A stretch of DNA of 64,000 nucleotides. Origin: Ornithinibacillus xuwenensis. GTDB taxonomy: Bacteria; Bacillota; Bacilli; Bacillales; Amphibacillaceae. Under the pieces are notes generated by a model. That model saw nothing but the letters and a program-made list of their open reading frames with translations, did not search any database and was not told the DNA's origin. Below, piece by piece: positions 27,585 to 35,482 of the stretch. The stretch covers positions 1 through 64,000 of the forward strand of contig NZ_JBDIML010000005.1 of the NCBI RefSeq assembly GCF_039614845.1, in the 5' to 3' direction. Made by a program: the position numbers and the translations under genes. Numbering within the stretch: position 1 is the stretch's first letter; each line of letters opens with the position of its first letter.

Positions 27585-28174
27585 TTTCTATCCTCCCATT
27601 TTTTTATTTCCTTGGTAAAGCGGCAACTAACTCTTTATCCCTCCTTTGCTAAAAAATTGCAATATTGCGAAAAAACTAGTTGCTATGTTTTGGAGGAATC
27701 TAGTTGTTATATTAAATATAGAGGATAAAAAGAGTGGATGGTGTCGAAATTAGTCTATAAAAATCTGAATATTCCAAATTAATTAAATAGTACTATTTAT
27801 TGAATAAGTTTTTTAGGTATAAAGCATTGAAAGTTATACGATAGACGGTACATAAAATAGCCCCCTATCACTACTAAATAAAACTTCTCTTTGTACTTTC
27901 CTATCACATGAAAGAAATTTAATCATTTCGACCTAAATATTCTAGTAATTTTACGCTATCCTGCGTAAAAAAATTTTGATGTCTATTAAATAAGCCCTTT
28001 ATCCGAAGAATGACCTATAAAAATATTGTACAACTCATGACTAAATACCTTTTCCATTGATGTACATTGGATAATCTATGGCGAAATAAAGAGTAATTCA
28101 TGGTATTTTATCTGTCAGCATTCGACATTAAAAGACCTTGAATCGACATTTGATTCAAGGCCTTTTGCAATTGA
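27585..28174. other. 590-base gene-free stretch
   Basis: AT-rich intergenic region between the protease and the M42 peptidase. I see the protease ribosome site, a 24-base-period direct repeat CTAGTTG (27676-27682, 27700-27706), a perfect hairpin TTTTACGC-TATCCT-GCGTAAAA (27949-27970) without a clear T-run, and the M42 terminator at the end. No convincing ORF or known riboswitch. Confidence 0.6.
28130..28166 (-). terminator. M42 peptidase terminator
   Basis: AGGCCTTGAATC and GATTCAAGGTCT around a seven-base loop, followed by T4 on the minus strand. Confidence 0.75.
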
Positions 28175-29233
28175 CTAATCTTCTAATGGATTTAAACTCT
28201 CATTTCCATTTAAACTTGCTATCATAGACACTAACAATTCAATCTCTTGATCGATATCTATAAGACTCGCCGTTTCAACAGGTGAATGCATATACCGCAA
28301 AGGTAACGAAACTAAGGAAACCGGTACTCCCTTACCTGTATATCGCATTTTATCTGCATCTGTCCCAGTGCTACGAGGTGTTAATTCGTACTGTACTTCC
28401 ATGTTCAGATTCTTCGCAGTCTTTTCAAGTAGCTGATTTATTTTACGATTAATTGGAGCACCTTTGGCAAGAACTGGACCCTTCTCAAGTTTTACATCTC
28501 CATACTTATTTTTATTGACTCCGGGGTAATCAGTTGCAAAGGTTACATCACAAGCAATTGCCATTGTTGGTTCAATACCAGCAGCTGCAAAGTAAGCACC
28601 ACCCATATTTGTTTCCTCATTGACTGTGCTAGCAGCATAGACACCCACTGCACAGCCTCTTTGTTTCAATTTTCGTAATACCTCTGCAACAATAAATGCT
28701 CCTGTTCGATTATCAAGACCTCTGCCAGAAACATACCGATCCATTAAGATTTCTGGCTCCGTTTTATAAACCACTAGGTCCCCAATCTGAACATAATTTT
28801 CAGCTTCTTCCTTTGTTTGAAATCCACAATCTATAAATAAATCTTCCAAGTCAAAATCATTTTTCAAGCCACCATGATGTTGTGCATTTACACCGATTAT
28901 ACCAGTAAGGGTCTTTCTATAGCCATGTACGGTTGTCTTCATCCCTACAGCTGCCTTCGGATTTATACCACCCATTTTGTCAAAATGTAGGAATCCATTC
29001 TCATCGATCCGATTTATCACTAATGCTATCTCATCACAATGTCCGGCTAACAAGACTTTAAAGGGTGATTGGGGATTTAAAACACCAATTACATTTCCAG
29101 CATTATCCGTTAAGACATCATCAGCAAACCCCTTATAATATGCCATCATTTTCTTTTGTATTTCTACCTCATCACTTGACGGAGATGGCGTTTTTAGTAG
29201 CTCAAGCAAAAAATCTCTATTCGTTTTCTCCAT
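28175..29233 (-). CDS. ytoP: M42 family metallo-aminopeptidase
   Basis: 352 residues from the ATG at 29233, with AAGGAG nine bases upstream; earlier in-frame ATGs have no ribosome site. The dinuclear-zinc residues are visible: GHCDEIAL (first His/Asp), RGLDNRTGAF (bridging Asp), NEETNMGGA (catalytic Glu pair), CDVTFATDYPG and the last His in YMHSPVE. The family are cytoplasmic glutamyl/leucyl-type aminopeptidases. The neighbouring gene is a divergent thioredoxin-like gene. The exact substrate is not known. Confidence 0.92.
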   Translation of the reverse strand: MEKTNRDFLLELLKTPSPSSDEVEIQKKMMAYYKGFADDVLTDNAGNVIGVLNPQSPFKVLLAGHCDEIALVINRIDENGFLHFDKMGGINPKAAVGMKTTVHGYRKTLTGIIGVNAQHHGGLKNDFDLEDLFIDCGFQTKEEAENYVQIGDLVVYKTEPEILMDRYVSGRGLDNRTGAFIVAEVLRKLKQRGCAVGVYAASTVNEETNMGGAYFAAAGIEPTMAIACDVTFATDYPGVNKNKYGDVKLEKGPVLAKGAPINRKINQLLEKTAKNLNMEVQYELTPRSTGTDADKMRYTGKGVPVSLVSLPLRYMHSPVETASLIDIDQEIELLVSMIASLNGNESLNPLED

Positions 29234-29363
29234 AGCGAACAACTCCTTCATATGTATAATTTGTAATCCTATCATATCAAATAACATTCTGATAAGCACT
29301 TTTATTTACGAGGGACTTTTTAAAGACTAAACTGTCATTATAAATATAGAAGGAGGTAATTGG

Positions 29364-29918
29364 ATGACGTTAAAGGAATGGTTTGAAAAAGCGATGTCAC
29401 ACGAGAAATATATCGACTTGATGGAAACACATAAAGAAAATTTACTACATGTTTACAATACTTTTGCGATACCAGAGGATTCCGAGTTTTTTTCCATGTT
29501 AAAGCACAAGAACTTGCGTGTTATCGTGCTTACGGAGGATTGGTGTGGCGACGCCATGATGAATGTGCCAATACTTCTTCGTCTTGCCGAAAAAACTGGA
29601 GTGGAAGTACGCATGTTACTCCGAGACCAAAACCTAGAATTAATGGATCAATATTTAACGAATGGAAAATCTCGTTCCATCCCAATCTTTATATTCATTG
29701 ATGAAACTGGAAATGAAGTTGCAAAATGGGGACCGCGTGCAGATGACGTCCAACAGTTTGTAGATGAATTAAGAGCAACGCTTCCTGATAAAGAAGCAGA
29801 CGAATATAAAGAGAAGTTTAATGAAATGATTAACACATTAACAGACACATATAAATCCAATGAAAAGCTATGGAATGAAGTATATTCTAGCTTAAAAAAT
29901 ACATTAGTAACCATCTAA
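29364..29918 (+). CDS. thioredoxin-fold protein with WCGD motif
   Basis: 184 residues with GAAGGAGG upstream. The active-site position reads LTEDWCGDAMM (about 56-66), so one cysteine is present where classical thioredoxin has CxxC, followed by the cis-Pro stretch RSIPIFIFID. This fits the thioredoxin family group seen in Bacillaceae whose reaction is unclear. A single-Cys site argues against ordinary disulfide reduction. It is divergent from the M42 peptidase and has its own terminator. Confidence 0.85.
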   Translation: MTLKEWFEKAMSHEKYIDLMETHKENLLHVYNTFAIPEDSEFFSMLKHKNLRVIVLTEDWCGDAMMNVPILLRLAEKTGVEVRMLLRDQNLELMDQYLTNGKSRSIPIFIFIDETGNEVAKWGPRADDVQQFVDELRATLPDKEADEYKEKFNEMINTLTDTYKSNEKLWNEVYSSLKNTLVTI

Positions 29919-29930
29919 CTTAAACCAAGT

Positions 29931-29957
29931 GAACCTATTTGATATAGGTTCTTTTTT
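29931..29957 (+). terminator. terminator after the thioredoxin-like gene
   Basis: GAACCTAT-TTG-ATAGGTTC followed by T6. Confidence 0.8.
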
Positions 29958-30017
29958 CATATGCTCTATGATGTTGCACATACTACAAAGATAAGAGAAC
30001 GATTATAGGGTGAGTAT

Positions 30018-31013
30018 ATGAATCTTGAGATTTTTAAGCATGTCTACTTTCGACTACCAACATTAATCCGCTTAATCATAACCGTTATTTTTGTCATGAT
30101 AGTATTCGGGACAGTCATCCATATCATCGAACCACAACAATTCCCAACGATATTCGACGGGATATGGTGGGCGGTAGTCACTGGTTCAACCGTTGGATAT
30201 GGCGATTATGTACCGTTATCAAACCTAGGTAGAATAATTGCAATGCTATTAATTCTAACTGGAGGAGGATTAATAACCTTTTACATAACTGCATTCGCTG
30301 CTTCTACGGTTCAGCACGAACGAGATTTATCAGAAGGAAAGGTTGCATATAAAGGAAACCATCATATTATTTTTGTAGGATGGAATGAACGTACGAGAAT
30401 CCTAATTGATCGTACATTAAAGCACAATCCGAAGACCGAAATTGTTTTAATTGATCAGACCCTTGCTCATATGTCCTATCAACATTATCCAGTACATTTT
30501 ATTCACGGTGATCCAACTGACGATTATTATTTACATAAAGCAAATATTCATCAAGCGACAAATGTAATCATTACTGCAGATAATCAAAGAGATGAAAAGC
30601 AGGCAGATAATCATGCAATTTTGACTACGGTTGCGGTAAGAGGGAATAATAAAATGATTCCAATTATCGTTGAAATCCTTTCTTCAAATCAAATTGAGAA
30701 TGCAAGACGAGCAGGTGCCAATACAATCCTCCGGCCAAATGACTTTATGAGTGCCTTGTTATTCCATGAAATCTATAAGAATAAGTCGAAGCCCTTTGAA
30801 TCGGTAATACACCTATTAAACGATCAGCAGATTCGACATTTCACATTGCCTGAAGAGTTTTTGAATAAACCCTTCATAGATGTCCTACATGATTTAAAAA
30901 TGAATGAACATCTATTGATAGGAATCATACGTGATGGTAAATGGATGCTTAATCCAAATAAGGAAACTGTTCTTATAAAAGATGATATCCTTATTACAAT
31001 CATTCGTTGGTAA
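30018..31013 (+). CDS. yugO: potassium channel with RCK/TrkA-N domain
   Basis: 331 residues. Two membrane helices (about 18-38 and 76-97) flank a pore loop with selectivity filter STVGYGDY (57-64). A cytoplasmic TrkA-N/RCK domain (IIFVGWNERTR, from about residue 116) and a C-terminal TrkA-C-like part follow. The architecture matches B. subtilis YugO, the K+ channel involved in biofilm electrical signalling. AGGGTGAG precedes ATG. In B. subtilis a small regulator MstX is upstream; none is visible here. Confidence 0.93.
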   Translation: MNLEIFKHVYFRLPTLIRLIITVIFVMIVFGTVIHIIEPQQFPTIFDGIWWAVVTGSTVGYGDYVPLSNLGRIIAMLLILTGGGLITFYITAFAASTVQHERDLSEGKVAYKGNHHIIFVGWNERTRILIDRTLKHNPKTEIVLIDQTLAHMSYQHYPVHFIHGDPTDDYYLHKANIHQATNVIITADNQRDEKQADNHAILTTVAVRGNNKMIPIIVEILSSNQIENARRAGANTILRPNDFMSALLFHEIYKNKSKPFESVIHLLNDQQIRHFTLPEEFLNKPFIDVLHDLKMNEHLLIGIIRDGKWMLNPNKETVLIKDDILITIIRW

Positions 31014-31097
31014 CAAGAATATTTTTGCCTCAATCCAAATTGTATGTTAAAATTATAAATTGCGTGACAAGAAACGAAGGTATAGGAGATGTTCAGC

Positions 31098-31481
31098 ATG
31101 ACAGATAAGTTTGAAACTGGTCAAGTTATTGAAGGAAAAGTAACGGGAATTCAACCTTATGGTGCATTTGTTGCACTTAATGAAGAGGTTCAAGGATTGG
31201 TTCACATTTCAGAAGTAACACATGGATATGTAAAGGATATAAATGATCATCTAACAGTAGGTGATGAGGTAACTGTTAAAGTTATTAGTATCGATGAAGA
31301 GAAAAATAAAGTATCACTTTCCATCCGTGCTACAGAAGAACCACCAAAGAAACATTCAAAACCACAGCAACAAAAGAAAACAGTTAAATTAGAAGAAAAC
31401 ACTTCAGGATTCAATACTTTAAAGGAAAAGCTTGAAGAGTGGATTGAACAATCTGAAGATCGTGGATCATTTAAAAACTAA
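31098..31481 (+). CDS. yugI: S1-domain RNA-binding protein, general stress protein 13
   Basis: 127 residues from the ATG at 31098, nine bases after AGGAG; the in-frame ATG at 31089 abuts the ribosome site. One S1 domain fills residues 5-75 (GQVIEGKVTGIQPYGAFVAL, VHISEV, KVSLSIRA), followed by a charged Lys/Gln-rich linker. YugI binds the ribosome or RNA; that function is from the family. It lies 84 bases after the channel gene and ends in an unusual long hairpin. Confidence 0.93.
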   Translation: MTDKFETGQVIEGKVTGIQPYGAFVALNEEVQGLVHISEVTHGYVKDINDHLTVGDEVTVKVISIDEEKNKVSLSIRATEEPPKKHSKPQQQKKTVKLEENTSGFNTLKEKLEEWIEQSEDRGSFKN

Positions 31482-31496
31482 ATTTAATTCCTTGTA

Positions 31497-31551
31497 GAGG
31501 CTTCTCCCATCAACATTATCCTTGAATGTTAATATTGATGGGAGAAGCCTC
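31497..31551 (+). repeat. long perfect inverted repeat after yugI
   Basis: GAGGCTTCTCCCATCAA (31497-31513) is perfectly complementary to TTGATGGGAGAAGCCTC (31535-31551). The 21-base loop itself contains AACATT/AATGTT. No T-run follows on the plus strand, so it is not a standard intrinsic terminator, though it may be one or a processing site. Confidence 0.75.
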
Positions 31552-31691
31552 TTGAATTATGTCATTTTAGTTTGTACATGTTTCGCCCTACACATAAGAT
31601 AATAGATAATCTATCTTGATTTTGTATCACCGCTTCAGTTAAAGTAAAAAATGAAATAAAAGAATAACTTTCTCATAATAAGGAGGACAAA

Positions 31692-33041
31692 ATGACACAT
31701 ATACAATTTTCCTATAAAAACGCACTCGATTTTCTAAAGGAAGATGAACTAGAAAATTTATCTGGGTTTGTACAGGTTGCCCATGAAGCAATACATAATA
31801 AAACTGGTGCTGGAAACGACTTTCTTGGATGGGTAGATCTACCCCAGGAATACGACAAAAATGAATACAGCCGTATTAAAGCCGCTGCTGAAAAAATTAA
31901 GAATAACTCCAATATTTTACTTGTGATTGGAATTGGCGGCTCGTACTTAGGAGCCAAAGCTGCACTTGAAATGTTAAATCATAGTTTTCAATCGATGCTT
32001 TCAAAAAAGCAACGAAACGCACCACAAATTATTTTTGTTGGCCATCATATGAGTTCTACCTATATGAAAGAACTATTTGATGTATTAGAAGGCAAAGACT
32101 TCTCCATTAATATTATTTCGAAAAGTGGAACGACAACGGAACCTGCTATTGCATTTCGCATCTTTAAAAAATACTTAGAAGAAAAGTATGGGAAAGAGGA
32201 AGCAAAATCCCGAATATTTGCAACAACTGATAAAGCTAGAGGTGCATTAAAGGGAGTGGCTGACGAGGAAGGCTATGAAACATTTGTTATTCCCGATGAT
32301 GTAGGCGGAAGATTCTCCGTATTAACTGCAGTTGGATTACTACCCATCGCTGTTAGTGGTATTAATACGGACGAAATTCTTAAAGGCGCTCAAGCAGCTT
32401 TAAAGGATTTCAATAACCCATCATTAGAAAAAAATATTGCCTACCAATATGCCGCCTTACGAAATGTTTTATACAACAAAGGGAAAACAATAGAAATGCT
32501 TGTTAATTACGAGCCAGGATTACAGTACTTTTCAGAATGGTGGAAGCAATTATTCGGTGAGAGTGAAGGAAAGGATCTAAAAGGAATTTTCCCAACCTCA
32601 GCAAACTTCTCCACTGACCTTCATTCACTGGGGCAATATATTCAAGAAGGACGACGTGATCTTTTTGAAACGGTTATCCATGTAGGGAAATCTAAGTTCG
32701 ATTTAACACTTAGTGAAGATGAAAAAGATTCTGATGGACTTAACTATTTAGCTGGTAAGACCATTCATGAAATAAACGATAAGGCGTATCAAGGAACATT
32801 ATTAGCGCATACGGATGGCGGTGTGCCAAACTTGGTTATCAACGTTCCATCACTAGATGCTTTCACTTTCGGATACTTAGTTTATTTCTTTGAAAAAGCA
32901 TGTGCATTAAGTGGCTATCTCTTAGGGGTTAATCCATTTAACCAACCAGGTGTGGAGGCATATAAGAAAAATATGTTCGCATTATTAGGAAAACCTGGAT
33001 TTGAAGCCGAAAAGGCAGAATTAGAGAAACGATTGAAATAA
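31692..33041 (+). CDS. pgi: glucose-6-phosphate isomerase
   Basis: 449 residues, the compact form usual in Firmicutes (450 in B. subtilis). It interconverts glucose-6-P and fructose-6-P. Visible are VIGIGGSYLGAKAAL, ISKSGTTTEPAIAFR (phosphate-binding serines), DVGGRFSVLTAVGLLPI and the Glu of FGESEGKDLKG. GGAGGAC precedes ATG. Monocistronic with a strong terminator. In B. subtilis pgi lies in the same yug neighbourhood. Confidence 0.98.
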   Translation: MTHIQFSYKNALDFLKEDELENLSGFVQVAHEAIHNKTGAGNDFLGWVDLPQEYDKNEYSRIKAAAEKIKNNSNILLVIGIGGSYLGAKAALEMLNHSFQSMLSKKQRNAPQIIFVGHHMSSTYMKELFDVLEGKDFSINIISKSGTTTEPAIAFRIFKKYLEEKYGKEEAKSRIFATTDKARGALKGVADEEGYETFVIPDDVGGRFSVLTAVGLLPIAVSGINTDEILKGAQAALKDFNNPSLEKNIAYQYAALRNVLYNKGKTIEMLVNYEPGLQYFSEWWKQLFGESEGKDLKGIFPTSANFSTDLHSLGQYIQEGRRDLFETVIHVGKSKFDLTLSEDEKDSDGLNYLAGKTIHEINDKAYQGTLLAHTDGGVPNLVINVPSLDAFTFGYLVYFFEKACALSGYLLGVNPFNQPGVEAYKKNMFALLGKPGFEAEKAELEKRLK

Positions 33042-33045
33042 GCAA

Positions 33046-33088
33046 AAATAGGCAACCTTGCTCGTAAGCAGGTGTTGCCTATTTTTTG
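33046..33088 (+). terminator. pgi terminator
   Basis: AATAGGCAAC and GTTGCCTATT with T6 following; convergent with the membrane partner of the sigma factor. Confidence 0.8.
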
Positions 33089-33089
33089 T

Positions 33090-34694
33090 TTATTCTCTCG
33101 AGATGCTTGATATCTTCCACAATCCATTGGTATGCTTCAATTGAACGGTTACCGCTATTTTGGAATCTTCTTCCCACTGATATTCTACTAGATAAATCGT
33201 CGCTTGATTATCTGTTGGATAATCCATTACTAGGAATTGAATTTCATTCTTCAGACTCCACCAATTAATTTCTTGTAATTCACTGCTAGTAACGGTTAAT
33301 GAAGAATACGTCTTTACGTCATCTTTTTGAAAAGCATACGTATAAAGTGAAAGAATATCTATCGGACTTTTGTCTGTTAATAAAGCTTGGTCTATACGAT
33401 CTTTATAGGAATCATATAACTCCACTGTCTGAATCGTGAATGGCCAACTATCTACTCGGACTATATCCTGATAATGAACATGTCGAAAACGCTCATCAAA
33501 CAAAAATTCCAATTGATCAGGATTAACCACGCCACTATAATTCATCCAATTGCTTTTTTCCCACTCCTGAACAGCTACGTTTATAATATCCCAAAAGACT
33601 GAGTCTTCATGCTCTTCGAGAAACTGTTTGAATTCTTGCTTACTCTCCTCCGTGAGCGGACGCGTTTCATCTGGTCCCATAAGGTAAATATCTAAGAAGA
33701 AATAAGCATCATAAATTAGATTCTCTTTAAAAAATCTAGAATAATCCTGACCATATTCCATAAGTAATGCTTCCAATTCAAGCAAATAATCTGCTCTCGC
33801 CTCCCAAGCGCTATCCGATCCCATCGCATAACTGAAAGTATTAGTTCGTTTTGCATAGTCAACATATTTAACATAGCCTTCACTAAAACCTGCCTGGATA
33901 ATCTGTTGCTTTAAGTTATCATAATTAACTTGAACCGATATATAATTGGTTTTGGAATCCATGCTTAAGGAATAACCTTGCTCCTTTAGAATTGTTAAAA
34001 ACTTTCTTATTTCATCTGAACCAGAGCCAGTAAAGGTTTCTGGGTTTTCCTGTGCAGCAATAATTTCAGGGTATTCCGGAATTTTAATTTGATTGTCTAT
34101 TAATAGCTCACCTAAATATTCCTGTAGGTTGCTTTGGAACATCGCTACAACATTCATTAACATTAATAATTGTTCATCTTCTTCTGTATGGTTCAACTCC
34201 TTGAATGCCATCGATGGAGTAGTTAATACAGAATCTATGTATTCTTTTGTTTGGTCGATCTCATCACCAACTCCAGAATCAGAATATTGCTTTAAATCCT
34301 TAATAGTTTGTTCAATCATTGCTACATGAGAGAAGTTACTAATATCCTCAAGACCTATTTCTTTCTTAAAATCTTCAATAGCATTTGCTAGGTATTCCTT
34401 TAATTCAGGATCAATTTCATTGCTCTCGACTAAAGCAGATTCCTCAAGTTCATCTTCTGTTTGTTCTGCTTCACTGGCACGTTTCTTATCCCAATCCAAA
34501 TAAGTCAATGAAATAATTGTAAATAAGATTACACCTAAAACAGCTATAACGGAGGGTAAAAACTTTTTAGCAGCGTGAAGACGTCTTCTAGGCTCTGTTC
34601 GGTGGATTAGCTCTTCTTTATCCATAAATTCCGGTAATCGTTCATAATCATATTTCATCTCATGAAGGATTTCATCCAATTGTTTTTCTTCCAT
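33090..34694 (-). CDS. large membrane protein, probable anti-sigma partner
   Basis: 534 residues from the ATG at 34694, preceded by AAAGGGGGG. The cytoplasmic N-terminus of about 45 residues (MEEKQLDEILHEMKYDYERL) is followed by a basic stretch RRRLHAAKKF and one membrane helix (about 46-67). Then comes an extracytoplasmic domain of about 465 residues with no catalytic motif that I recognise. The gene overlaps the end of the sigma factor gene by 23 bases, an arrangement typical of ECF sigma and anti-sigma pairs. Anti-sigma function is inferred from topology and overlap. The outer domain is much larger than in the known Bacillus anti-sigma proteins I can recall. Confidence 0.72.
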   Translation of the reverse strand: MEEKQLDEILHEMKYDYERLPEFMDKEELIHRTEPRRRLHAAKKFLPSVIAVLGVILFTIISLTYLDWDKKRASEAEQTEDELEESALVESNEIDPELKEYLANAIEDFKKEIGLEDISNFSHVAMIEQTIKDLKQYSDSGVGDEIDQTKEYIDSVLTTPSMAFKELNHTEEDEQLLMLMNVVAMFQSNLQEYLGELLIDNQIKIPEYPEIIAAQENPETFTGSGSDEIRKFLTILKEQGYSLSMDSKTNYISVQVNYDNLKQQIIQAGFSEGYVKYVDYAKRTNTFSYAMGSDSAWEARADYLLELEALLMEYGQDYSRFFKENLIYDAYFFLDIYLMGPDETRPLTEESKQEFKQFLEEHEDSVFWDIINVAVQEWEKSNWMNYSGVVNPDQLEFLFDERFRHVHYQDIVRVDSWPFTIQTVELYDSYKDRIDQALLTDKSPIDILSLYTYAFQKDDVKTYSSLTVTSSELQEINWWSLKNEIQFLVMDYPTDNQATIYLVEYQWEEDSKIAVTVQLKHTNGLWKISSISRE

Positions 34695-35238
34695 GAGGAT
34701 ATCCCCCCTTTGCTTCTGTCTGTTCAAAGCTTTTCTTTAACAGCTTTTTTCCATGAAGCATTCTTGTTGTAACAGTAGAGGTTTTACATTTTAATATCGT
34801 TGCTATTTCTTCATAGGTTTTGTCATGGAAATAATAGAGGATAAGTGGCAATTTATAGTTAGTGTTCAATCCCTGCATACATTCATGCAGCATCATATGG
34901 TCTTGCTTATCAAAATAATACCCATACCGCTGACTTACTTTTTGCTCCTGATAGGATTGATTCATTAGCTTTTGTTCTCTTTTTTGTTTACGATGATAGG
35001 CTTTAGCTGTATTAATGGTAATTTGATATACCCGGACTGATAATATCTCATGACGAAAACGGTCCATTTTTTGCAATATCGTTGAAAATATATCTTGTAC
35101 AATATCAGCAATATCCTTCGGGTTCACACCTACTTGAAAAGATAGACGCTCCACAATAGGTTTATATTTCTCTACGAATTTCGTAATTGCTGCATGATCG
35201 TTTTCTTTGACAAGCTGAATGACTTCTTCCTCGTTCAT
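34672..35238 (-). CDS. ECF-type RNA polymerase sigma factor
   Basis: 188 residues with TAGGGGGAT upstream. Sigma region 2 occupies about 20-90 (KDIADIVQDIFSTILQKMDRF, the DxxQ/-10 recognition helix) and region 4 about 115-170 with a helix-turn-helix (YEEIATILKCKTSTVTTRMLHGKKLL). Region 3 is absent, as in ECF factors. An ECF-type promoter, TGAAAC-N17-CGTTAC, stands 38-63 bases upstream, so the gene probably controls itself. I do not recognise it as one of the seven B. subtilis ECF factors. What signal it answers to is unknown. Confidence 0.88.
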   Translation of the reverse strand: MNEEEVIQLVKENDHAAITKFVEKYKPIVERLSFQVGVNPKDIADIVQDIFSTILQKMDRFRHEILSVRVYQITINTAKAYHRKQKREQKLMNQSYQEQKVSQRYGYYFDKQDHMMLHECMQGLNTNYKLPLILYYFHDKTYEEIATILKCKTSTVTTRMLHGKKLLKKSFEQTEAKGGYPHGRKTIG

Positions 35239-35272
35239 TTGCTATCCCCCTATATTGTGGCTACTCCTATAT

Positions 35273-35301
35273 GTAACGTCTGGGGAAGTAAAAATGTTTC
35301 A
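35273..35301 (-). promoter_or_regulatory. ECF-type promoter of the sigma factor operon
   Basis: On the minus strand TGAAAC (35296-35301) is followed after 17 bases by CGTTAC (35273-35278). The AAC/CGT elements and spacing are those of Bacillus ECF-dependent promoters such as sigma-W and sigma-M types. Confidence 0.6.
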
Positions 35302-35327
35302 GTAGCCAAAAAAAATTTAAAAAGAAT

Positions 35328-35352
35328 GTTTAATATTATTGTAACAGGGTAT
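35328..35352 (+). promoter_or_regulatory. sigma-B-type promoter of a candidate small RNA
   Basis: GTTTAA (35328-35333), 13 bases, GGGTAT (35347-35352) is an exact match to the general-stress sigma-B consensus with correct spacing. It faces right, away from the ECF promoter 27 bases to the left. No other promoter is obvious here. Confidence 0.6.
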
Positions 35353-35358
35353 AACTAG

Positions 35359-35423
35359 TATTGTAAGACTTTCTCGTATTCCCCCTGTAGGCAAGGCGTA
35401 GTTTAAACGCTTTGCTTTTTTTT
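35359..35423 (+). ncRNA. candidate C-rich small RNA with its own terminator
   Basis: Transcription from the sigma-B-type promoter should start near 35359. The predicted RNA of about 65 bases holds an unpaired TTCCCCCTG (35379-35387) and ends in an intrinsic terminator, GCAAGGCGT (35391-35399) paired with ACGCTTTGC (35407-35415) plus T8. It contains no ORF with a ribosome site. C-rich single-stranded motifs that pair with Shine-Dalgarno sequences are characteristic of Gram-positive regulatory RNAs, and some staphylococcal ones are sigma-B dependent. Both existence and targets are inference; it could instead be an attenuated leader of patB. Confidence 0.55.
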
Positions 35424-35482
35424 GTTCTTTTTTAGACTAGTTCGTTATAATGACTGTAATGGAATTATGGGAGGTTATTATA

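Noticed and set aside
27590..27720. Riboswitch-like leader before the protease
   Set aside because: I compared it with c-di-GMP, c-di-AMP and other known leader cores and found no conserved blocks.
27949..27970. Hairpin TTTTACGC/GCGTAAAA as a terminator
   Set aside because: No T-run follows on either strand and no gene ends there; left as an unexplained palindrome.
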